The notes beneath the pieces were generated by a model that was not told the DNA's origin, did no database searches, and saw nothing but the letters and a program-made list of their open reading frames with translations. From Bacteroides fragilis (GTDB lineage: Bacteria > Bacteroidota > Bacteroidia > Bacteroidales > Bacteroidaceae): a stretch of DNA of 64,000 nucleotides. The position numbers were made by a program, and so were the translations under genes. The DNA lies in the NCBI RefSeq assembly GCF_002849695.1, contig NZ_CP018937.1, positions 4,216,001 to 4,280,000 of the forward strand, in the 5' to 3' direction. Positions 1 through 8,848 of the stretch are shown here, piece after piece; position 1 is the first letter of the stretch, and each line of letters opens with the position of its first letter.

Positions 1-3000
1 GACAGAAAAGACATGCGCTATATCCGCTGCATTCAGGAAGATATGCGGGGAAATCTATGGATCGGAACCGAAAACGGACTTTTCATCTACGACTACACGG
101 ACAACAGTTACGTACAATACCGCCAGCATGCGAAAGATGTCCAGTCCGGACTGACCGATAATGCAATCTACACCATTTATAAAAGTCGTGGAGATATTAT
201 GTGGATCGGTACATTCTTTGGAGGTATCAACTATACCAGCCTGACTGAAAACAACTTCCACTACCTGATAGCAGATAATGGGAAACAATACCTGAAAGGA
301 AAAGCGATCAGTAACATCATCAAAGATAAAAAGGGAGCGTTGTGGTTTGCTTCCGAAGATCACGGAATCTCCATTCTTTATCCGGACGGTCACATCAGGT
401 ACCTAAACAAATCGACCCATCCATCGCTAAACGGAGACAACGTACACGCATTAGCCGAAGATTACTCCGGCAATATATGGATTGGCAATTTTGTCGACGG
501 CCTACAAAAGGTGGATTTGGAAAGGGGATATATCCGCTCATATAAAAATTTGGCAGGAAGAGATACGGGGTTATCCAATAATTCAATCTATAAGCTCTAT
601 GTTCACAACCCCGATACTATGTTCATAGGCACAAGCCAGGGAGTCAATATCTATCATTTTCAGACAGATTCATTCACCCCCTTTCTTCCGGATGTATTCC
701 GACTTATACGCATTGACGACATCATACGTGATAAAAAGGATAATATCTGGTTTTCTGCACACTTCAACGGCATCTTCCGGTATCATATTCCTACCCATAG
801 CATCCACCGGTACCAGAAAGGAGCGACAGGTTGTAAAACTATGACCAGCGATAACATCTATTGCAGCTTTATCGATTCGAAAGGAGATGTCTGGTTTGGC
901 ACCAGTAATGGAGGACTGATGAAATATGATGCAAATGCAGACAGTATACAGGTTTTCGGGAAAAAGAACGAACTCCGGCAGAGAGACATCTATTCCATAC
1001 AAGAAGACAGTTTCGGCTATCTATGGATGAGTACGGACAACGGTATTTTCTCATTTAATCCGGAAAGTCAGAGTTTTGCCCACTACAAGGTATCCGACAA
1101 TCTGATTTCGAATCAGTTTAATACCTGTCCGGGTTATAAAGATCCAAACGGTACTCTCTACTTCGGAAGTATCAATGGTGTATGCTTTTTCCGGCCGGAA
1201 GGACTGAACCATAACAACCCTACAAACGATATCCACCTGACTTTCTCAGACTTCAAGGTTTTCAATAAGCATGTGCAGCCGTCACCGGATGGTATCCTGC
1301 AAAGCAATATCGACAGTACGTCCCTTATCCGCTTACCTCACGGTATGAATACCCTGACTTTTGACTTCCTGGTAATCAACTACAATGAAAACTGTCAGTC
1401 ACAACTTTCTTGTGAATATTATCTGGAGGGTATGGAGACCGAGTGGAACACAACACAACAAATCCCACAATCAGTCACTTATACCAACCTCGATCCCGGA
1501 ACTTATAAATTCCATGTACGGGTTATCGGGAAAAACGGAGTTGTATTCGACCGCCGTGAAATCACTGTAAACATCCTTCCTCACTTTCTATTGAGTGGCT
1601 TCATGATCACCATTTACTCTTTAATCGGGCTCCTGATCGGCTTTATAATTGTCCGCTTCTACCGCATTCGCATGCGTGATAAAATGGATATACGCATCGA
1701 ACGCATGGAAAAGAACAACCTGCGCGAACTAAACAAGCATAAGCTAAATTTCTTCATTTATATCACCCACGAATTTAAGACTCCTTTGTCTATACTGATG
1801 GCCGTATTTGAAGATATATCAATCAGCCGGAACAACACAATCACCGGAGAAGAAATGAAAATAATCAATCGGAACATCCAACGCCTTCAGTTTCTTATCA
1901 ATCAGCTTCTGGAGTTTCGTTCCGTAGAAACCGATCACGCCCGTATAGAATATGTGAAAGGAGACATCATGACATACGGACGTAGTATCTTCGAATTGTT
2001 CATCCCTGTCTTCAGACAAAAACAGGTTGTCTTTCAATATACAACCTCAACAGATTCCTACTATACGGTCTTCGACAGAGACAAGATTGAAAAAATCATC
2101 AGCAATCTGCTCAGCAATGCCTTCAAACATTCTGATCCTCAGAGTGAAATAAACTTTAGGATTGATGTGGATAAGAATGCCGGACAACTGATTCTTTCTT
2201 GCCACAACAGCAGCTCTTATATTCATCCGGAACAACGGGAGGCTGTCATGCAACCTTTCCACAAAACCGATTCGTCTGATCAGAAATATTCTAATACAGG
2301 TATCGGTCTGGCTTTGGTGAATGGATTAGTTCAACTACTTTCAGGCACGGTTGAGATAGAAAGCCATCAAAATAGTGGCACGACCTTCAAAGTAAGATTG
2401 CCTCTGGTAGAAGACTCCAAAGATATGATCGTTCCCGATGAAACGCTGGATATCGTCAATTCCCCCGACGTAGTAGCAGACACTGTATACCTACTCAATA
2501 ACTCCGGGTTAAAAGAAGATATGAATGCCGCAAATACAGAAAAGAAAATGACTGTACTTCTGGTAGAAGATAATCCGGATATCAACAACATATTAAAAAG
2601 TAAATTACTACGTTTATATAAAGTGAAAACAGCTTATAACGGGCAGGAAGCAGTCGAATTGCTGAAAACACACATTATCGACATCATTATCAGTGACATC
2701 ATGATGCCTTATATGGACGGATATGAATTGAGCAGGTATATTAAAACCTCTCGGGAGTATTCTCACATTCCGGTCATTCTTATCACTTCTCAACCTTCGA
2801 AAGAGAACGAGCTGCAGGGATTATCGGCAGGAGCAGATGCCTATATTGAAAAGCCTTTCACTTTTGATGAACTGAACCTCAGAATCACCAATTTACTCAA
2901 AGCTAAAAGTAATATCCGCGAACATTATCACGATATGAAAATATTCGAACTCAACGAAGAACTTAACAACAAAGACGAAGAGTTTATCAAATCGTTGACC

Positions 3001-3300
3001 CAATTCGTCATCGAACATATCGAAGAACCGGAATTGAGTGTCGATCAATTGACTGCACACATGAACATCAGCCGAACCCAACTATACAATAAGCTGAAGA
3101 AACTGTTAAATCTGAGTGCCACCGAATTTATAAATAAAATCAAGATCGATGTTGCCAAAGTAAAGATTATAAAAACCAATCTGACTATCGCCGAAATCTC
3201 ATGGCAGCTTGGATTCAATAATCCCAGCTACTTCAGCAAAACATTTAAGCGTTTCTGTGGAGTGACACCCAATGAATTCAAGAACGGCAAAGGTCAGTAA
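1..3300 (+). CDS. Hybrid two-component system sensor-regulator (HTCS), 5' end outside window
   Basis: One-polypeptide membrane sensor and transcription factor of the kind that controls glycan-use operons in Bacteroides. The reading frame is already open at base 1, so the N-terminus is missing. Counting from the ATG at base 13: periplasmic beta-propeller (Reg_prop-like) repeats such as GNLWIGTENGLF up to about residue 450; a Y_Y_Y-type domain at about 460-525; one membrane helix at 527-552; a histidine kinase with phospho-accepting His near 585 (THEFKTPL) and an ATPase domain (GIGLALVNGL); a receiver domain from about 848 (LLVEDNPD) with phospho-Asp near 895 (SDIMMP); and an AraC-type DNA-binding domain at about 1008-1095. 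The glycyl-radical/arabinose operon begins about 230 bases downstream on the same strand and is its most likely target (inference from position). Confidence 0.93.
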   Translation, partial: DRKDMRYIRCIQEDMRGNLWIGTENGLFIYDYTDNSYVQYRQHAKDVQSGLTDNAIYTIYKSRGDIMWIGTFFGGINYTSLTENNFHYLIADNGKQYLKGKAISNIIKDKKGALWFASEDHGISILYPDGHIRYLNKSTHPSLNGDNVHALAEDYSGNIWIGNFVDGLQKVDLERGYIRSYKNLAGRDTGLSNNSIYKLYVHNPDTMFIGTSQGVNIYHFQTDSFTPFLPDVFRLIRIDDIIRDKKDNIWFSAHFNGIFRYHIPTHSIHRYQKGATGCKTMTSDNIYCSFIDSKGDVWFGTSNGGLMKYDANADSIQVFGKKNELRQRDIYSIQEDSFGYLWMSTDNGIFSFNPESQSFAHYKVSDNLISNQFNTCPGYKDPNGTLYFGSINGVCFFRPEGLNHNNPTNDIHLTFSDFKVFNKHVQPSPDGILQSNIDSTSLIRLPHGMNTLTFDFLVINYNENCQSQLSCEYYLEGMETEWNTTQQIPQSVTYTNLDPGTYKFHVRVIGKNGVVFDRREITVNILPHFLLSGFMITIYSLIGLLIGFIIVRFYRIRMRDKMDIRIERMEKNNLRELNKHKLNFFIYITHEFKTPLSILMAVFEDISISRNNTITGEEMKIINRNIQRLQFLINQLLEFRSVETDHARIEYVKGDIMTYGRSIFELFIPVFRQKQVVFQYTTSTDSYYTVFDRDKIEKIISNLLSNAFKHSDPQSEINFRIDVDKNAGQLILSCHNSSSYIHPEQREAVMQPFHKTDSSDQKYSNTGIGLALVNGLVQLLSGTVEIESHQNSGTTFKVRLPLVEDSKDMIVPDETLDIVNSPDVVADTVYLLNNSGLKEDMNAANTEKKMTVLLVEDNPDINNILKSKLLRLYKVKTAYNGQEAVELLKTHIIDIIISDIMMPYMDGYELSRYIKTSREYSHIPVILITSQPSKENELQGLSAGADAYIEKPFTFDELNLRITNLLKAKSNIREHYHDMKIFELNEELNNKDEEFIKSLTQFVIEHIEEPELSVDQLTAHMNISRTQLYNKLKKLLNLSATEFINKIKIDVAKVKIIKTNLTIAEISWQLGFNNPSYFSKTFKRFCGVTPNEFKNGKGQ

Positions 3301-3503
3301 ACAGACCGGTTCATCACCCATTCGGAAAAATACATTCTAAAAGTGGTCGGATACATTCGTTTTTTGTAAATGCCGGATAATAGCCTCTACTCCCATAAAC
3401 ATTACCCATATGAATAATAAGAGCTATTAATATTCTGTATTTTAACACGAATACATGCTCAACAACATACATACCAGTTCGTACCTGTTCAAAATATTAT
3501 GTA

Positions 3504-3511
3504 TATATTTG
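3504..3511 (+). promoter_or_regulatory. Candidate Bacteroides -7 box for the GRE operon
   Basis: TATATTTG matches the Bacteroidales -7 consensus TAnnTTTG exactly. No good TTTG -33 box lies 19-21 bases upstream, so activation by the upstream HTCS would be needed (inference). If used, transcription would begin inside the longer reading frame that opens at 3499, which favours translation from the ATG at 3532. Confidence 0.4.
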
Positions 3512-3531
3512 CCATTGTTAATCCAAACACA

Positions 3532-4284
3532 ATGAAAACAGGAACAATATTCAGTATAGAGGAGTTTGCCATCCACGACGGACCGGGAATCCGAACAACG
3601 ATATTCTTAAAAGGATGTCCTTTACACTGTGCATGGTGCCATAACCCCGAAGGCATCTCACCACAACCACAATACATGATTAAGAAAGGAGTCAAAAGTA
3701 TTTGTGGATATCAGATAACTGTAGAAGAACTGATTGCCATAATTGAAAAGAACCGGGATATCTATAGGCTTAACCGGGGAGGAATAACACTAACAGGAGG
3801 AGAGCCTTTGTTTCAACCGGATTTCATCACCGAATTGCTCGAACAACTTCCGGATATACACACTGCTATCGAAACAAGCGGATATGCAAACACTCATACT
3901 TTCAGCAAAGTTATTTCCTTGGCAAATCTGATCCTGTTCGACATCAAACACACAGATCCGGAGATGCATCGAAAATATACAGGTGTAGATAATACGATCA
4001 TACTAAAAAACCTTACCGTACTTTGCGATTCAGGGCAGGATTTCATCCTTCGGATACCACTGATTCCAGGAGTCAACGATACCCGGGAAAATATGACAGC
4101 CATTTTCGAAAGAATCAAAAATGCCCAAAACCTGATACGCGTCGAGATCCTCAGATATCACCGGACAGCAGGTGCCAAATACGCAATGATCGGAGAAAAG
4201 TATCACCCTCCGTTCGATACCGGAAAAACACCACAAATCCATAATGTATTCGAAGAAAATAATATCAAAAATCTAATTGTATGA
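3532..4284 (+). CDS. Glycyl-radical enzyme activating enzyme (radical SAM, PFL-activase type)
   Basis: Uses SAM and a [4Fe-4S] cluster to abstract hydrogen from a glycine of its partner, installing the glycyl radical; here the partner is surely the GRE encoded next, whose ATG overlaps this stop (ATGA). The N-terminus shows the family sequence SIEEFAIHDGPGIR, then the cluster motif C29-x3-C33-x2-C36 and the SAM-binding LTGGEP. Between C36 and the TVEEL helix only about 26 residues with one Cys are present, so the extra ferredoxin-like clusters typical of activases for dehydratase-type GREs are absent; length (250 aa) is like PFL activase. An alternative ATG at 3499 adds 11 residues, but the conserved start and the -7 box at 3504 favour 3532. 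Confidence 0.9.
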   Translation: MKTGTIFSIEEFAIHDGPGIRTTIFLKGCPLHCAWCHNPEGISPQPQYMIKKGVKSICGYQITVEELIAIIEKNRDIYRLNRGGITLTGGEPLFQPDFITELLEQLPDIHTAIETSGYANTHTFSKVISLANLILFDIKHTDPEMHRKYTGVDNTIILKNLTVLCDSGQDFILRIPLIPGVNDTRENMTAIFERIKNAQNLIRVEILRYHRTAGAKYAMIGEKYHPPFDTGKTPQIHNVFEENNIKNLIV

Positions 4285-6350
4285 ACGAAAGAATTAACTA
4301 TCTAAAAACGTATATTTTAGATAAACAACACCACTCACAAAGAAGAACACTACAGAGCGTAGGACTTGATAAATTGAGTACGTCCTATGCTCTACATGGT
4401 TTATCTCCTGTAGAACGCGCCACAGCTTGCTTTGCTGCCTCAATGGATGCCGAAACTCCGGTTATACTTCCGGGTGAAAGAATCGTTTTTACCCGCACCC
4501 TCACCCAAATACCGGATCCCTATACCCCGGAAGAATGGAATGAAATCAAAAGCAAACATTATATCCATGAAAAAGGTACGGTATGTAACATCTCTCCTAA
4601 TTATGCTTACACAATCCGACATGGGTTGGAAGCACGGAAACAAGAGATTCGGAAACGTCAGGAAACACCCTCATTAAATGAAAGAGAAAAAACATTCCTG
4701 CAAGCAATGTATCAAAGCATCATATCCATACAAAATTTAATTGAGAAATACGAGCAATATGCATTATCCATTAACGAGACAGAAACAGCATATACTTTGC
4801 ACACCGTCAAAACAGAAGGAGCCCAAAACTTCAGACAGGCCCTACAACTTTTGAGGATTCTCCATTTCTCCATTTGGGAAGCAGGTAACTATCACAACAC
4901 ACTCGGTCGTTTCGATCAATATATGTATCCTTTCTATCAAAAAGACTTGGAAAATGGAACACTTACCAAAGAGGAAGCATTTGACTTACTTAAAGAATTT
5001 TTCCTGGTATGCAACAAAGACAGTGACCTGTATCCGGGTATGCAGCAAGGCGACAACGGTCAGAGCTTAGTATTGGGAGGACGCAACGCAAACGGTGAAT
5101 ACTTGTTCAACGACCTGTCACGCATGTGTTTGCAAGCAAGTTACGAATTGAAGCTGATTGATCCCAAAATCAACATTCGTGTAGACCAAGGTACTCCCAA
5201 CGAGATATTCACTTTAGGTTCCCGCCTGACAAAAATAGGGCTGGGCTTTCCACAATACAGCAATGACGACGTCATCATTCCGGGACTTATCCGCAAAGGA
5301 TATTCGAAAGAGGACGCATACAACTATGTCGTGGCTGCCTGCTGGGAGTTCATCATCCCCGGTAAAGCCATGGATATTCCCAATATAGACGCTGTTTCTT
5401 TAATAGGATGTGTAGACCGATGCATTGAAAAGCTCAACACTTGCCCGGATTATCCATCTTTTTATACACTGGTTGAACAGGAAATACAAAAAGAAGTCGA
5501 TACAATCTGCGAAAAACACCGGAATCTCTACATTATCCCTTCTCCTATGATGTCTTTGCTTATGGATGGCACCATCGAAAGAGCCAAAGATATTTCAGAA
5601 GGATCTTACTATAATAACTATGGCATTCACGGGACCGGCATTGCAACTGCCACCGACGCCCTTGCTGCTCTGAAAAAATACTATTTTGAAGAACAGAACA
5701 TAGATTATACCACTCTGCTTACTGCTATAAGAAACAACTTCCAAGGCTATGAAGAGTTACAGAAAAAGCTAAGAGAAGAAGCTCCCAAAATGGGACAGGA
5801 TAATGATTATGCCGACCTGATAGCCGGAGCTCTACTCGACTCTTTCGATCAGTCGTTAGCCGATAAACGAAATGAACGCGGAGGAGTTTATCGGGCAGGT
5901 ACCGGAACAGCCATGTACTACATTTTTCATTCCAATCAATTGCGTGCTACTCCCGATGGACGTAACGATGGTGAAATGATCCCGGCAAATTATTCCCCCA
6001 GCCTGTTTCTCAAGCAAAAAGGACCGATATCTGTTATTAAATCATTTACCAAGCAGCACCTGGATCGTGTTGTCAATGGCGGCCCCCTCACCCTGGAATT
6101 CGACCAGTCTGTATTCAGCAACGACGAAACCATTGAAAAATTGGGTATGCTTGTGAAAACCTATGTTGTCCTTGGTGGTCACCAGCTACAGTTAAATACA
6201 GTCAGCCGGGAGAAACTGCTACATGCCCGTAAACACCCCGAACAACACAAGAACCTGATTGTCCGGGTATGGGGATGGAGCGGATACTTTGTAGAGTTAG
6301 ACGAATGTTACCAGAATCATGTTATTAACCGGATCGAATTCGGTCTATAA
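4281..6350 (+). CDS. Glycyl radical enzyme of unknown substrate (not PFL by active site)
   Basis: Oxygen-sensitive cytoplasmic enzyme of the pyruvate formate-lyase superfamily, 689 aa, shorter than the 750-850 aa of most characterised members. The radical loop RVWGWSGYFVEL near the C-terminus carries the glycine that holds the radical (Gly665). The active-site cysteine is Cys354 in VAACWEF, followed by Trp355 and Glu356. PFL has two adjacent cysteines here, whereas dehydratases and decarboxylases of the family have Cys-x-Glu, so a dehydratase or lyase type reaction is more likely than pyruvate cleavage (established family pattern plus inference). It sits between its activase and a sugar porter, mutarotase and arabinofuranosidase, so a sugar or sugar-derived polyol or acid is a reasonable guess for the substrate. 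No exact subfamily was recognised. Confidence 0.88.
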   Translation: MNERINYLKTYILDKQHHSQRRTLQSVGLDKLSTSYALHGLSPVERATACFAASMDAETPVILPGERIVFTRTLTQIPDPYTPEEWNEIKSKHYIHEKGTVCNISPNYAYTIRHGLEARKQEIRKRQETPSLNEREKTFLQAMYQSIISIQNLIEKYEQYALSINETETAYTLHTVKTEGAQNFRQALQLLRILHFSIWEAGNYHNTLGRFDQYMYPFYQKDLENGTLTKEEAFDLLKEFFLVCNKDSDLYPGMQQGDNGQSLVLGGRNANGEYLFNDLSRMCLQASYELKLIDPKINIRVDQGTPNEIFTLGSRLTKIGLGFPQYSNDDVIIPGLIRKGYSKEDAYNYVVAACWEFIIPGKAMDIPNIDAVSLIGCVDRCIEKLNTCPDYPSFYTLVEQEIQKEVDTICEKHRNLYIIPSPMMSLLMDGTIERAKDISEGSYYNNYGIHGTGIATATDALAALKKYYFEEQNIDYTTLLTAIRNNFQGYEELQKKLREEAPKMGQDNDYADLIAGALLDSFDQSLADKRNERGGVYRAGTGTAMYYIFHSNQLRATPDGRNDGEMIPANYSPSLFLKQKGPISVIKSFTKQHLDRVVNGGPLTLEFDQSVFSNDETIEKLGMLVKTYVVLGGHQLQLNTVSREKLLHARKHPEQHKNLIVRVWGWSGYFVELDECYQNHVINRIEFGL

Positions 6351-6362
6351 AACATCTGCATT

Positions 6363-7682
6363 ATGAAAAATACAGTAAAGAATTTCATGTTTTACATTGC
6401 CTTCGTGGCATCCCTGGGAGGATTACTTTTTGGATTCGATACCGCAGTAATATCCGGAGCCGAAAAATCCATCCAAACAGTATATGGCCTATCCGATTTC
6501 AGCCATGGTTTTACCATTGCCATCGCTTTAATCGGTACTATCATCGGAGCTTTCATCTGTAGTAAACCCGTAGAGAAATACGGACGCCTGAAAGCACTAA
6601 AAATAATTGCTTTCCTCTATTTTGTTTCTGCCGTGGGCAGTGCTGCCATCATCGACTGGTATTCCTTTTTATTTTTCCGCTTTGCCGGTGGACTGGCCGT
6701 AGGAGCCTCATCCGTAGTCGGTCCCATGTACATTGCCGAAATATCTCCTTCACGCTGGCGTGGACGTTTTGTCGCATTCTTCCAGTTCAATATTGTCCTG
6801 GGTATTGTACTTGCCTACTTCTCCAACTATTGGATACATGGCATTGCACACGACTGGCAATGGATGTTGGGAGTCGAAGCCATTCCCGCCATTGTGTTTG
6901 CACTCCTACTATACACCGTACCGGAGAGCCCTCGTTGGCTGGTAAAGCAAAACAAGGAAACCGAAGCCCGTCGCATCATAAAAGAAGTCAGTAATGCGGA
7001 TATTGAACAAGAAGTACATGAAATCAGAGAATCTCTGGTAGCGACAGGAAACTGTGGCGAAAAGCTCTTCCAACGCAAATACCGTAAACCAATCCTCTAT
7101 GCTTTCCTTATTGCTACCTTTAACCAGTTATCTGGAATCAACGCTATCCTTTACTACGCTCCCAGAATTTTTGAGATGTCAGGTGTATTTACTGACTCTG
7201 CCATGATGCAATCTATAGTAATCGGGCTGACAAACCTCACATTTACCATGATCGGAATGATTCTGATAGATCAGGTAGGACGAAAAAAGCTACTCTACAT
7301 CGGTTCTATCGGTATGGCTATTTCTTTGGCATTAGTAGCTAAAGGATTCTGTCAGGATACTTTCTCAGGTTACTATATGCTTGCCTGTCTGATGGGATTT
7401 ATCGCATTCTTTGCTATTTCACTGGGTGCGGTTATTTGGGTTTTAATCTCTGAAGTTTTCCCCAATAGTGTCCGGTCTAAGGGGCAAGTGCTGGGTAGCA
7501 TGACACACTGGGTATGGTCCGCCCTGCTTTCTTGGATGTTTCCTGTCTTCATCCGTACAGGAGGTACTTTCATTTTCAGTTTCTTTGCCATTATGATGTT
7601 CTTAAGCTTTTTCTTTGCCCTCAGACTTCCGGAAACAAAGAACAAATCCCTGGAACAAATACAAAAAGAACTGACCAATTAA
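6363..7682 (+). CDS. MFS sugar/proton symporter (XylE/AraE-like)
   Basis: Inner-membrane sugar porter of the major facilitator superfamily, 439 aa with about 12 hydrophobic helices. Sugar-porter hallmarks are present: GLLFGFDTAVISG in helix 1, RWRGR in the loop after helix 4, PESPRWL before the central loop, NQLSGINAILYYAP in helix 7, GRKKLL after helix 8 and PETKNKSLE after helix 12. It starts 12 bases after the GRE stop and so probably belongs to the same transcript. Context (GH127 arabinofuranosidase and mutarotase) suggests L-arabinose or a related pentose as cargo; the sequence alone does not decide between arabinose, xylose and galactose. Confidence 0.92.
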   Translation: MKNTVKNFMFYIAFVASLGGLLFGFDTAVISGAEKSIQTVYGLSDFSHGFTIAIALIGTIIGAFICSKPVEKYGRLKALKIIAFLYFVSAVGSAAIIDWYSFLFFRFAGGLAVGASSVVGPMYIAEISPSRWRGRFVAFFQFNIVLGIVLAYFSNYWIHGIAHDWQWMLGVEAIPAIVFALLLYTVPESPRWLVKQNKETEARRIIKEVSNADIEQEVHEIRESLVATGNCGEKLFQRKYRKPILYAFLIATFNQLSGINAILYYAPRIFEMSGVFTDSAMMQSIVIGLTNLTFTMIGMILIDQVGRKKLLYIGSIGMAISLALVAKGFCQDTFSGYYMLACLMGFIAFFAISLGAVIWVLISEVFPNSVRSKGQVLGSMTHWVWSALLSWMFPVFIRTGGTFIFSFFAIMMFLSFFFALRLPETKNKSLEQIQKELTN

Positions 7683-7708
7683 CCATTTGCGAATAATAAA
7701 CTAAAAAC

Positions 7709-8848
7709 ATGAATCGTATGAAAACTAAACTCATCATTTTATTAATACTCACTGCCATGATACACACAAACACAGTACAAGCTCAACATTCACAATTGAA
7801 AAAAGCCGACTTTCAGCAAGTAATCGACGGGAAACAAACCGATCTCTACTTTCTGAGAAACAAAAACGGAATCGAGATTGCCATTACCAATTTCGGAGGA
7901 CGAGTCGTTGAGTTCTGGGCCCCGGATAAAAACGGTCATTTTGAGGATATTGTCCTCGGACACGACCATGTGGACAAATACCTCCACTACAAAGGTGAAA
8001 GGTTTCTGGGAGCCACTATCGGACGATATGGTAACCGAATCAGGAAAGGAAAATTCACTCTGAACGGAAAAGCCTACCAACTGCCAATCAATGATATTCC
8101 CAACAGTCTTCATGGTGGATTCAAAGGATTCGACATGGTAGTATGGGATGTTGAACAGCCGGATAGTCAAACTTTACAACTTACCTATCTGTCTAAAGAC
8201 GGAGAAGAGGGATACCCGGGAAATTTACAAGTATCCATGAGTTACCAACTGACGGATAAAAACGAATTTATCATCATTCACCAAGCTCGCACAGACAAAG
8301 AAACGGTTATCAACCTCACCCACCACTCCTTTTTCAATCTACACGGAGCAGGCAACAAAGATATCAACGATCACATACTCATGATCAATGCAGATAAGTT
8401 TACTCCTGTCGATCATACCCTAATCCCTACCGGTATTCTTCAGGAAGTAGGAGGAACTCCAATGGATTTTCGTCATCCTACAGCCATTGGAAAACGTGTC
8501 AACGACTTATTTGAGCAATTAAGTTTCGGCCATGGCTACGATCATAATTGGGTACTGAACCGCAAGACCTCCGATAAGCCCGAACTGGCAGCAACCGTTT
8601 ATGAACCAACATCAGGACGCTTTCTTGAGGTATGGACTACTGAACCCGGACTACAATTTTACGGTGGTAACTTTTTCGACGGCACAATGACCGGAAAGCA
8701 TGGTAAAAGATACAACTACCGGGCTTCTTTGGCACTCGAAACGCAACACTATCCGGACAGTCCGAATCAACCTGCCTTCCCGTCAACAAACCTTCACCCC
8801 GGCGATACTTATAAACATATATGCATCTATAAAATCAATGTACAATGA
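7709..8848 (+). CDS. Secreted aldose 1-epimerase (mutarotase)
   Basis: Interconverts alpha and beta anomers of free aldoses. The 379-aa protein has an N-terminal signal peptide ending near VQAQ, so it acts in the periplasm, where it would present the right anomer to the porter encoded upstream. Family motifs: GRYGNRI, NLTHHSFFNL with the catalytic His pair, GLQFYGGNFFDG, and ETQHYPDSPNQPAFPS near the C-terminus containing the catalytic Glu. Its stop overlaps the ATG of the GH127 gene by four bases. The start could also be the Met at 7718. Confidence 0.92.
   Translation: MNRMKTKLIILLILTAMIHTNTVQAQHSQLKKADFQQVIDGKQTDLYFLRNKNGIEIAITNFGGRVVEFWAPDKNGHFEDIVLGHDHVDKYLHYKGERFLGATIGRYGNRIRKGKFTLNGKAYQLPINDIPNSLHGGFKGFDMVVWDVEQPDSQTLQLTYLSKDGEEGYPGNLQVSMSYQLTDKNEFIIIHQARTDKETVINLTHHSFFNLHGAGNKDINDHILMINADKFTPVDHTLIPTGILQEVGGTPMDFRHPTAIGKRVNDLFEQLSFGHGYDHNWVLNRKTSDKPELAATVYEPTSGRFLEVWTTEPGLQFYGGNFFDGTMTGKHGKRYNYRASLALETQHYPDSPNQPAFPSTNLHPGDTYKHICIYKINVQ

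Noticed and set aside
3489..3695. - strand frame covering the start of the activase gene
   Set aside because: Antisense to the strongly conserved radical SAM N-terminus.
4281..6350. Pyruvate formate-lyase (pflB) call
   Set aside because: The adjacent Cys pair of PFL is missing; the site reads Ala-Cys-Trp-Glu.
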